Positions 24,440 to 32,191 of a stretch of 32,970 nt of DNA are shown one piece after another. The notes below the pieces were generated by a model. It worked only from the letters and a program-made list of their open reading frames with translations. It did not search any database and was not told where the DNA came from. The translations under genes were made by a program, and so were the position numbers. Where the stretch lies: positions 1 to 32,970 of the forward strand of contig CAZYWJ010000032.1 in assembly GCA_964651785.1 (NCBI GenBank). The letters run 5' to 3'. The stretch comes from JAKVAV01 sp964651785. Lineage in GTDB: Bacteria; Bacteroidota; Bacteroidia; Flavobacteriales_D; Cryomorphaceae. Positions within the stretch are counted from its first letter, which is position 1. Every line of letters begins with the position of its first letter.

Positions 24440-26602
24440 TTATTTGGCAATCATCATTTTCTTAGTATCTACAAATTTTCCATCTACAAATAAAGAGTAG
24501 AGGTAGGTTCCTGAGGCCAACCCTTGAGTTTGGAACTCTACTTGATTTGCACCACGCTGTGCACCTACTTGAAGGTCTTGCACGGGGCTTCCCTCCATAT
24601 CGGTTATGCGAATGATAGCATTAGTTGTTCCATCAGGCAAGTAGTAGCGAATGATGGTACTTTCGCTAAAGGGGTTTGGAATGTTTTGACCCAATTCAGC
24701 ATTCTCAGTTGCATTGTTGTTTGTGCCTACTTCATTACCAGTTTGAGAGCTGAAGCAGCATGTCTGCAAGTCTTGCTCAAACATCTCCATTCGGTCAAGC
24801 ACGTTTTCCAATTGATCTTGAAGCTTTTCATTCGCTTCAGTCAGTTCTTCAATGGTACCTTGTTGCTCTTGGATAGCTTTGGTAAGAACGGGGATGAGGT
24901 CATCGTAGAATACACCCATTCTCTCTGCTTCTTCATAGGTTATTTCACCCGTTTCACGATTTTCAACCGGAGTTTCGGTAACTACCACCTCAGGTACAAG
25001 CTCTAATAAGTCTTGAGCTACAAAACCCAGTTTAGTACCCATATTTGCATTGTCTTCTTTCCACTCAAAGCTTACGGGCTTCATTTGCATCAATGTTTCC
25101 AGTCCGTAGTCTAGCTCTTTGACGTTTTTCTTTTCGCGTGCGTCAGAAGTATTGATGGTTCCATTACTTGCCCATACGTTAGTCCAACGACCACTGGATG
25201 TTCCCAAGCTGTGCTGATTATCCTGTACGGGTTTGAAGTAACTTGTCCAAAAGACGTACTCTTTTTGACCGAATCTTCCCAAAATATAATCGCCTGAAAT
25301 AGCGCCTCCGCCTGAATTCGTTTCACCAAAATACCAGTCATCAGATTGGTACCACAAACCTTGCTCGTCAAGATTAATGCCGATTGAATCGGATGACAAA
25401 TCTTTTACGACATCTACTTGACCTTGAAAATATCCCGCTCTGAGACCGTCAGCAGTTCTGTAGGCTAGTGCTCCGACTTTACCGCCACCTGTACCTACAA
25501 CACCTGCAGAATTTTCGTAGTCTAAGACAGAGGATCCCAAGACCCCTGCAGAGTAAGAATTACCCCAATCAACTGCTCCTCGAACGGCAACATCGGCACT
25601 ACTCCAGTTCGTAAGCGTCCCCGGATCTCCAATAAGCCCGGTCCGATCCGCTCTGATGACGCTCCTTCCGTTTATTGCGTCGGCACTGAGGTCTTCAACT
25701 GAAAGCCGTGCGATGCCGTTCGGTACGGTACCTATACCAACGGAAGTACCATTATTGGTTATTCCCGTGTTGGTGACATCCCACGTAGTACCGGTGTAAC
25801 GAGGTACGGCATTCGTCGTACCTGCCGGGAGCAAACCGGTCGGTCCTTGTGGTCCAACCGGTCCTTGAGGTCCCGCCGGTCCTTGCGGTCCTTGCGGACC
25901 CGGAGTGCCCGTAGTCAATGATGTCCAAGATGACCCGTTGTAACCTTGAAAATCGGTACCTGTCCAGCGGATGTTTCCTGCTTGAGCTGAAGTGGAATTA
26001 CCAACGCGCAAGCCTCCTGCCACACGGGTATTTCCATTGTTAATGTTGATATTCATTACCGGTGATCCCGATAAGTCGCGAAACTGATATTCCGGTCCTC
26101 CGAAATAAAGTCCTGCATCGGGGTCTACGGCCGATCGCAAACCAAAAGTGTTGGGCTTAACCAATACCGCTGCTCCACCTGAAAATTCGATATCAGTTGA
26201 AAGTTCTCCGGTATTTGCGTTTACCGCAAAAATCGGAGAGGCAGAGTTGTCTAAGAACTGATACTCTGTAGTCGTTCCGTTAAAGAACAGCCCGTAGTTA
26301 GGATTACTCGACGCACGAAATGCGTATCGATTGTTGCCAATCAAAAGATCAGAACCCGAACTAAAAGATAAATTGGTAGTTAATGCTCCGTTGTTGGCAC
26401 TGAAACCCAAAACAGGCAGGGCATTGCTATTTCTAAATTCATATCGCACATCAGTAGCATTAAAATATAGCCCGAAATCAGGGTCCAGGGTGTACTGAAA
26501 AGCGTATTGATTGGGCCCGATATTAATGGTTTGGGCTTGGGTTGTGGTGCACCATATCAATGCACCAATGACGGCAAGAGCCGCTTTGGCAAAATACTTC
26601 AT
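24440..26602 (-). CDS. T9SS-exported S74 protein with collagen-like segment, paralogue 3
   Basis: The 720-residue protein has a signal peptide (1-24, ending TTQAQ) and three copies of the 60-residue repeat (about Y33, Y93 and T152; the third is more diverged). After GNIRWTGTDFQGYNGSSW comes a collagen-like run of seven Gly-x-y triplets (235-255, mainly GPQ/GPA/GPV). A beta-rich region of about 220 residues follows. The S74 domain has its dyad at S486/K491 in TSDAREK. A coiled coil (about 572-612), C615-C616 and a T9SS type A domain (about 637-720, ending TKKMMIAK) close the protein. Collagen-like triplets and S74 both fit a trimer. It shares most with paralogue 1 at the N-terminus and with paralogue 2 at the S74 domain, which suggests exchange of parts. 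Confidence 0.88.
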   Translation of the reverse strand: MKYFAKAALAVIGALIWCTTTQAQTINIGPNQYAFQYTLDPDFGLYFNATDVRYEFRNSNALPVLGFSANNGALTTNLSFSSGSDLLIGNNRYAFRASSNPNYGLFFNGTTTEYQFLDNSASPIFAVNANTGELSTDIEFSGGAAVLVKPNTFGLRSAVDPDAGLYFGGPEYQFRDLSGSPVMNININNGNTRVAGGLRVGNSTSAQAGNIRWTGTDFQGYNGSSWTSLTTGTPGPQGPQGPAGPQGPVGPQGPTGLLPAGTTNAVPRYTGTTWDVTNTGITNNGTSVGIGTVPNGIARLSVEDLSADAINGRSVIRADRTGLIGDPGTLTNWSSADVAVRGAVDWGNSYSAGVLGSSVLDYENSAGVVGTGGGKVGALAYRTADGLRAGYFQGQVDVVKDLSSDSIGINLDEQGLWYQSDDWYFGETNSGGGAISGDYILGRFGQKEYVFWTSYFKPVQDNQHSLGTSSGRWTNVWASNGTINTSDAREKKNVKELDYGLETLMQMKPVSFEWKEDNANMGTKLGFVAQDLLELVPEVVVTETPVENRETGEITYEEAERMGVFYDDLIPVLTKAIQEQQGTIEELTEANEKLQDQLENVLDRMEMFEQDLQTCCFSSQTGNEVGTNNNATENAELGQNIPNPFSESTIIRYYLPDGTTNAIIRITDMEGSPVQDLQVGAQRGANQVEFQTQGLASGTYLYSLFVDGKFVDTKKMMIAK

Positions 26603-26746
26603 AATTGGTTAATTATTAATGGTTGTTTGTTCAAAATAGAACAGGATGAATGTAGAAAAAAAATGAATAAATCAACCCTCTTCTGCCTAAAAAAATTTTG
26701 ATCACAAAATTTAATTGTTCCGACCTATATACCTATACGAATCTGA

Positions 26747-27424
26747 TTAGTTGAGTCTTTTCAGTGCCTCACGGCGACTCAAGTTGCTTAAGTTATTTTG
26801 ATTTGTGAAGTCCGACACCCATTCAGGATTGACCTTTCCATACTCACGCAAGGCCCAGCCGATGGCCTTGTTTATGAAAAATTCATTCGTTCCGTTTAGC
26901 CTTCTGATGTTGTCAACCAAAAGCTGCTCGTCTACTTTTTCTTTGTATTTGAGTTGAAAGATCAACGTAGTGCGCTGCAGCCAGATATCTCCTGAATGAA
27001 GCCAATCCTCATTTTTCTCAGGTAATTGATCAGGAAAGTGTTTGAAGTAATTTCCCACTATTGTCGAAGCGATAAAGTCTACCGTATCCCACCAAGACTT
27101 TGTGGTAATCATCCATTCAAAAAGATCGATATCTCTTTTATCTGAATGTCTCAGGTATTTTGCCGCAAGTTCCTGTGCCGCGTATTGGTATTCTCTTTCG
27201 GGCTTCTGCCAAAGCGTTTTTACCACCATTGGCAAGTCTGTTTTTAGTGGGCGATTTTCTTTATTCAGAAAAGACTTCAGAATTTCTTTTCTCTCAGTCG
27301 ACATAATCCCGAAAAACGGGAACTGATTTCGCATGTAAGCAGCCTGCTTTTCGGCTCTTTTCGGATTCGCGGCACTTCGAAACTCCTCTTCTAATGCAGC
27401 GATGTATTCAGAAATATCGGTCAT
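26747..27424 (-). CDS. AlkD-family DNA alkylation repair protein
   Basis: From ATG 27424 the product is 225 residues, the usual size for AlkD-type glycosylases built of HEAT-like helical repeats. Recognisable parts are MRNQFPFFGIMSTERKEIL near the start, EYQYAAQELAAKYL, TTKSWWDTVDFIAS and FINKAIGWALREYGK-NPEWV. The WWDTVD segment holds the Trp and Asp that in this family face the damaged base. It would remove alkylated purines such as 3-methyladenine. A longer frame (from 27475) adds 17 residues that do not look like family sequence. It diverges from the marR gene; the two starts are 144 bp apart. Confidence 0.88.
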   Translation of the reverse strand: MTDISEYIAALEEEFRSAANPKRAEKQAAYMRNQFPFFGIMSTERKEILKSFLNKENRPLKTDLPMVVKTLWQKPEREYQYAAQELAAKYLRHSDKRDIDLFEWMITTKSWWDTVDFIASTIVGNYFKHFPDQLPEKNEDWLHSGDIWLQRTTLIFQLKYKEKVDEQLLVDNIRRLNGTNEFFINKAIGWALREYGKVNPEWVSDFTNQNNLSNLSRREALKRLN

Positions 27425-27520
27425 TTTCAAAACTAATGAATGTTTCCCAACGGTTTTATGGAAGTGGTTTTTCAAAACTTAACGACTTCTTTCAAAACTA
27501 TTCCCATCGTATTCTGTTCT

Positions 27521-27550
27521 TTTGCCGATCGTTGATATAGTCAACTATTG
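27521..27550 (+). promoter_or_regulatory. Putative marR-operon promoter with palindromic operator
   Basis: TTTG (27521-27524) stands 18 bp before a weak -7-like AACTATTG (27543-27550). Between them GTTGATATAGTCAAC (27531-27545) is an inverted repeat with 5-bp arms. A dyad inside the promoter of a MarR gene suggests autorepression. Confidence 0.42.
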
Positions 27551-27568
27551 TAACACTAAATTATCACG

Positions 27569-28051
27569 ATGAAAACGAATTGTGAATTGCCTTTGGGAAA
27601 GCTCTTTGGCAATTTAGCCAAAGCTTACGCCAACGCCTATACCGAAAAGTTGAAAGGTCTGCCCATAGACCGATACTTTTATGCTTTGGTGGTGATAGAC
27701 GAGTATAAAGGGGACTTAAGTCAATCGGCTTTGGCTGAAGAACTAATGGTTGATAAAGCGATGGTGGTGAGGATGCTCGACTATTTGGAGACAAATGATT
27801 GCATCATTCGTAAACAACATCCTGCCGACAGGCGAGCCCATCTTTTGGAACTCACTCCCGCGGCCTACGATCTGCTCCCTAAAATAAAGCAAGGTATAAT
27901 CGAAACCAATGAGCTGTGCCATAGTTTAGCGAAGGAGAGAGGGGTGGTGAATTTTCATGATTTAATGGATGAAATGGGTGCTGCACTTTCAGCTCAAGGC
28001 AAAGGGGCTTTTAAATTTCACTTTATAAGAAAGGATGAAAATGATAAATAA
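27569..28051 (+). CDS. MarR-family transcriptional regulator
   Basis: The 160-residue protein has the MarR winged-helix pattern: a dimerising N-terminal helix, then LSQSALAEELMVDKAMVVRMLDYLE as the HTH, and the wing NDCIIRKQHPADRRAHLLELT with the conserved DRR motif. It leads an RND efflux operon. The next gene starts 16 bp before its stop, so translation is probably coupled. It most likely represses the operon and is released by a pump substrate or related compound, as in other MarR-RND pairs. Confidence 0.9.
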   Translation: MKTNCELPLGKLFGNLAKAYANAYTEKLKGLPIDRYFYALVVIDEYKGDLSQSALAEELMVDKAMVVRMLDYLETNDCIIRKQHPADRRAHLLELTPAAYDLLPKIKQGIIETNELCHSLAKERGVVNFHDLMDEMGAALSAQGKGAFKFHFIRKDENDK

Positions 28052-29102
28052 GTGGATGATACTTTTCGGCGCTCTGACATTGATGTCTTGCGGTGATGAG
28101 GGCGGTGAAGCTTCGGGTGAGGGCAATGCTCCCCGTGCTATGGAAGTGGATTATGTGGTGGTGCGAGGTCGCGAAATAGCGAATGTGCTAAACGCCACGG
28201 GAACGCTTATCCCATCGGAATCTGCCATGCTCAGCGCCCAAACTGCGGGATTGATTCGCGAAATCAATTTCACCGAAGGCCAAAAAGTAAGCAAAGGGGA
28301 AGTGCTGGTAAGGCTCGATGACCGTCAATGGATCGCTCAGCGAAATAAGTTGGAGACCGAATTGGCAAATGCCGAAAAAGACCGTGACCGAAAACAACAA
28401 CTTTCTGAAATCGAAGGGGTGAGTGACGCCGAGCTCGATGATGCCGTTTTGCAGGTGGAAACCATCAAGGCCGATTTGAAAGAATTGGAAGTAATGATTG
28501 ATTACGCCACTATTCGCGCACCGTTCAGCGGCACCATCGGTCTGCGCTCGGTAAGTCCGGGCTCATACCTCTCGGCGGGAGATCCCGTAGCGCGATTGGT
28601 GCAAAACGATCCGCTCAAGCTTGAGTTCAACGTTCCCGAAAGATATGCCGGACAAATAAGAGAAGGTCAATCAGTGCGATTTAATACGGCCCGAGGCGAC
28701 AGCACGTTTAGCGGAAAAGTGTACGCCACCGAACCTGCCATTTCCGAGTCGAGTCGAGCACTGCGCATCAGGGCAAAAGTTCCGAATAAAGACGGAGCGC
28801 TTATGGCCGGGGCTTTCGCCGAAATCAGCCTTACGCTCGACAGTATGCCCGAAGCGCTTTTGGTACCTACCGAAGCCGTGGTTCCCAAACTCAACGAGCA
28901 ATACGTTTATCGAATCAATGGTGGCACCATCCAAGAAGTACCCGTGAAATTGGGTATTCGCTTACCGAAATTGATCCAAATCAGCGAAGGCTTGGCTCAA
29001 GGCGATACCGTGATGGTCAAAGGGCTATTGCAAGCTGAAGCAGGAAAAGCCGTCAGGGCAGGCGAAGAAATTTCCGTTGACAAACTCAGAGATAATCAAT
29101 GA
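28035..29102 (+). CDS. RND efflux periplasmic adaptor (membrane fusion) lipoprotein
   Basis: The 355-residue protein has a lipoprotein signal (ALTLMS-C19). It continues with the HlyD/AcrA layout: a lipoyl half (LSAQTAGLIREINFTEGQKVSKGEVLVRLD), a short coiled-coil hairpin, the second lipoyl half (YATIRAPFSGTIGLRSVSPGSYLSAGDP), then a beta-barrel and membrane-proximal domain (ALLVPTEAVVPKLNEQYVYRI). It is lipid-anchored in the periplasm and would bridge the RND pump to the TolC-like channel. An alternative start is two codons later. It overlaps marR by 17 bp and the pump gene by 4 bp (ATGA), a tight operon. Confidence 0.92.
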   Translation: MKMINKWMILFGALTLMSCGDEGGEASGEGNAPRAMEVDYVVVRGREIANVLNATGTLIPSESAMLSAQTAGLIREINFTEGQKVSKGEVLVRLDDRQWIAQRNKLETELANAEKDRDRKQQLSEIEGVSDAELDDAVLQVETIKADLKELEVMIDYATIRAPFSGTIGLRSVSPGSYLSAGDPVARLVQNDPLKLEFNVPERYAGQIREGQSVRFNTARGDSTFSGKVYATEPAISESSRALRIRAKVPNKDGALMAGAFAEISLTLDSMPEALLVPTEAVVPKLNEQYVYRINGGTIQEVPVKLGIRLPKLIQISEGLAQGDTVMVKGLLQAEAGKAVRAGEEISVDKLRDNQ

Positions 29103-32100
29103 ATCTATCCTCTCTAAGTATACAGCGCCCGGTGCTGGCTTTGGTGTTTTCCATTGTTATCATCATTTTCGGAGTTATAGGCTTCAGCTACCTCGGCGTA
29201 CGCGATTATCCCAGTGTCGATCCGCCCATCGTTACCGTCACAACCAACTACGTAGGAGCTAGTGCCGATATAATCGAATCGCAAATAACCGAGCCTCTTG
29301 AAGAAGAGATCAACAGCGTAAACGGAATCAAAACGCTCTCATCCATCAGCGCCGACGGACGAAGCACCATCAAAGCTGAATTTGATCTGGGAACCAACAT
29401 GGACAATGCCGCCAACGACATTCGCGATAAGGTATCGCAGGCCGTGCGCAGCATTCCTCCCGATGCCGATCCGCCGATTGTGCAAAAGAGTGATGCCGAC
29501 GCGCAGACCATCTACGCGCTTACCGTGCAAAGTGAGAAGCGTACACTTTTGGAACTTTCGGATATCGGTCTGAACATTTTCAAAGAGCGCCTCCAAACGA
29601 TCAAAGGCATCAGCGAAATCACCATTTGGGGAGACAAGCGCTACGCCATGCGGTTGCGACTCGATCCCGATTTGCTCTCAGCTTACAAGCTTACCCCTCT
29701 CGATGTGCGCGATGCTTTGCTGAGCCAGAACGTCGAGCTACCCACGGGCCGTATCGAAGGCTACCGCACGGAGTTGGTCATTCGAACTTTCGGCCGACTT
29801 TCCACCGAAGAAGAGTTTAACAATCTGCTGATCGCCGAGCGCGACGGAGCATTGATACAGCTCAAAGATATCGGTAAGGCCGAACTGGCTCCACAAAATC
29901 AGCGAACGCTTTTGCGCGGAAACGGTGGGATACCGATGATAGGTGTGGCCGTGAAACCACAGCCGGGTGCCAACTACATCGAAATTGTGGATGAGTTGAA
30001 AGAGCGGGTGGAAATGCTGAAGAAAGACTTGCCGGAGGATATCAAGCTCGGAGTGGTGCTCGATAATACCACCAGCATTCGAAGTGCCATCGATGAGGTG
30101 CAGCAAACGGTCTTCATCGCCTTCGGTTTGGTCGTTCTGGTCATCTTTTTCTTCCTGCGAAATTGGCGCACGACGCTTATTCCCGTAGCGACGATTCCCA
30201 TCTCTTTGATCGGTTCATTCTTCGTAATGTACGCCGCCGATTTCTCCATCAATATTCTCACCCTTTTGGGAATCGTGCTGGCCACGGGGCTCGTGGTTGA
30301 TGATGCCATCGTGGTGATGGAAAACATCTATGCTCGTGTAGAAAAAGGACAAGACCGCATTCAGGCGGCATTCGCCGGAGCGAGAGAAATCTTCTTTGCC
30401 GTTATCTCCACCACCATCACGCTGGTGGCGGTCTTTCTTCCCATCATCTTTTTAGAAGGACTCACGGGTAGGCTCTTCCGAGAATTCGGAGTTGTCGTCG
30501 TCAGCGCGGTGATCATCTCCTCATTCGTGAGTCTGAGTCTTACGCCAATGCTGAGTTCGCGCATGCTGAAGAAATCAGAACCCAAAAGCAACTTGGGTCA
30601 TCGAATAGGCAATTGGCTGAAAGATCTGGGAAAACGCTACGAAAATTCACTGCACACGATGGTAGATAAGAAGTGGATAGCCTTCGTGATTTTGGCGGTT
30701 TCACTGGCCATGGTTTTTGGCTTGGGAAGCCAATTGCCTTCAGAACTGGCTCCATTGGAAGACAAAAGTCGGCTGCGAATTTTTATGACGGCGCCCGAAG
30801 GAACCTCCTACGAAATGATGGACGACTATGTGGCTAAAATGGTGTCCATCGCCGATACCCTTCCGGAAAAAAGATCGCTGCTTTCGGTGACTTCACCCGG
30901 ATTCGGCTCTTCTAATAGCATCAACAGTGGTTTTTTGCGCATCAGCCTCAAGCCCGTTGGAGAAAGGGAAAAAAGCCAAATGCAAATTGCTTCGGAGCTG
31001 AATGCGCTGATGAGTCAATACAATTTTGCCCGAGCATTCGTCTCTCAAGAACAAACCATTCAAGTGGGCGGAGGAGGCCTGCGAGGGCTGCCCATTCAAT
31101 TCGTTGTTCAGGCAACGGGAATTGACAAACTCAAAGAGATCATACCCAAGTTCATGTCTCAATTGGAGGGTAATGACACCTTTGATGCAATTGATCTTGA
31201 CTTGAAATTCAACAAGCCTGAGCTTAAAGTAGAGATCGATCGAAACAAGGCTCGGGAAATGGGAGTCCAAGTCAACGATATCGCCCAAACGCTTCAGCTT
31301 CTCTACAGCGGTCAGCGATTCGGATACTTTATAAAGGACGGAAAGCAATACTACGTGATCGGCGAAGCAGACAGAACATCGCGAGATGAACCGGCAGATT
31401 TGACCGATATCACCGTGAGAAATATGGATGGCGAGCCCGTTCAATTGGGCAATTTGGTGAAAACCAGTTTTGACAGCAGCCCGCCACAGCTCTATCGCTA
31501 CAATAGATATGTCTCGGCTACCTTTTCGGCTTCCCCGAGGCAAGAGCTTACGATCGGGGAAGGAATTGACGAGATGGAAAGAATTGCCGACGAGGTGCTG
31601 GATGAGTCATTTTCCACCAGCCTCGCCGGGACGGCCAAGGAATTCAGCGAAAGCTCAAACAGCCTCTTATTCGCGTTTCTCTTCGCATTGATTTTGGTCT
31701 ATTTGGTATTATCAGCTCAGTTTGAAAGTTTCCGAGATCCGTTTACCATTATGCTCACCGTACCACTGGCATTGGGAGGAGCCATTTTAGCGCTTTGGCT
31801 GGGTGGCCACACCTTGAATATTTTCAGTCAAATCGGGATGATCGTTCTCGTGGGTATCGTGACCAAAAACGGAATCTTGATCGTGGAGTTCGCCAATCAG
31901 CGAAGGAAACAAGGTTTGAGCATAAAGGAAGCCTCCATTGATGCAGCGGCTAAGCGTTTTCGCCCGATTTTGATGACGAGTATGGCTACCGTTTTAGGAG
32001 CACTGCCTATAGCTCTTGCTTTAGGAAGTGGTTCTACCAGCCGTATCCCGATGGGGATCGCTATCATCGGCGGACTGCTGTTCTCGCTGATTTTGACACT

Positions 32101-32191
32101 CTACGTCATTCCTGTGATCTACATCATGGTGACGAGCAAAAAAGAAAAGACACTGGTAGAAGAAAAAGAAGATCAATATGCAGAAGCTTAA
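29099..32191 (+). CDS. RND multidrug efflux pump, AcrB/HAE1-like
   Basis: At 1030 residues this is a full-length hydrophobe/amphiphile efflux RND transporter. It starts with a TM1 segment (SIQRPVLALVFSIVIIIFGVIG). TM4 carries the proton-relay Asp pair (GLVVDDAIVVMENI) and TM10 the partner Lys (GIVTKNGILIVEFANQ). FREFGVVVVSAVIISSFVSL and late segments such as FRPILMTSMATVLGALPIAL are also typical. The relay residues look intact. It should expel drugs, dyes, bile salts or similar compounds by proton antiport across the envelope. It overlaps the adaptor gene by 4 bp and the TolC-like gene by 14 bp. Confidence 0.95.
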   Translation: MNLSSLSIQRPVLALVFSIVIIIFGVIGFSYLGVRDYPSVDPPIVTVTTNYVGASADIIESQITEPLEEEINSVNGIKTLSSISADGRSTIKAEFDLGTNMDNAANDIRDKVSQAVRSIPPDADPPIVQKSDADAQTIYALTVQSEKRTLLELSDIGLNIFKERLQTIKGISEITIWGDKRYAMRLRLDPDLLSAYKLTPLDVRDALLSQNVELPTGRIEGYRTELVIRTFGRLSTEEEFNNLLIAERDGALIQLKDIGKAELAPQNQRTLLRGNGGIPMIGVAVKPQPGANYIEIVDELKERVEMLKKDLPEDIKLGVVLDNTTSIRSAIDEVQQTVFIAFGLVVLVIFFFLRNWRTTLIPVATIPISLIGSFFVMYAADFSINILTLLGIVLATGLVVDDAIVVMENIYARVEKGQDRIQAAFAGAREIFFAVISTTITLVAVFLPIIFLEGLTGRLFREFGVVVVSAVIISSFVSLSLTPMLSSRMLKKSEPKSNLGHRIGNWLKDLGKRYENSLHTMVDKKWIAFVILAVSLAMVFGLGSQLPSELAPLEDKSRLRIFMTAPEGTSYEMMDDYVAKMVSIADTLPEKRSLLSVTSPGFGSSNSINSGFLRISLKPVGEREKSQMQIASELNALMSQYNFARAFVSQEQTIQVGGGGLRGLPIQFVVQATGIDKLKEIIPKFMSQLEGNDTFDAIDLDLKFNKPELKVEIDRNKAREMGVQVNDIAQTLQLLYSGQRFGYFIKDGKQYYVIGEADRTSRDEPADLTDITVRNMDGEPVQLGNLVKTSFDSSPPQLYRYNRYVSATFSASPRQELTIGEGIDEMERIADEVLDESFSTSLAGTAKEFSESSNSLLFAFLFALILVYLVLSAQFESFRDPFTIMLTVPLALGGAILALWLGGHTLNIFSQIGMIVLVGIVTKNGILIVEFANQRRKQGLSIKEASIDAAAKRFRPILMTSMATVLGALPIALALGSGSTSRIPMGIAIIGGLLFSLILTLYVIPVIYIMVTSKKEKTLVEEKEDQYAEA

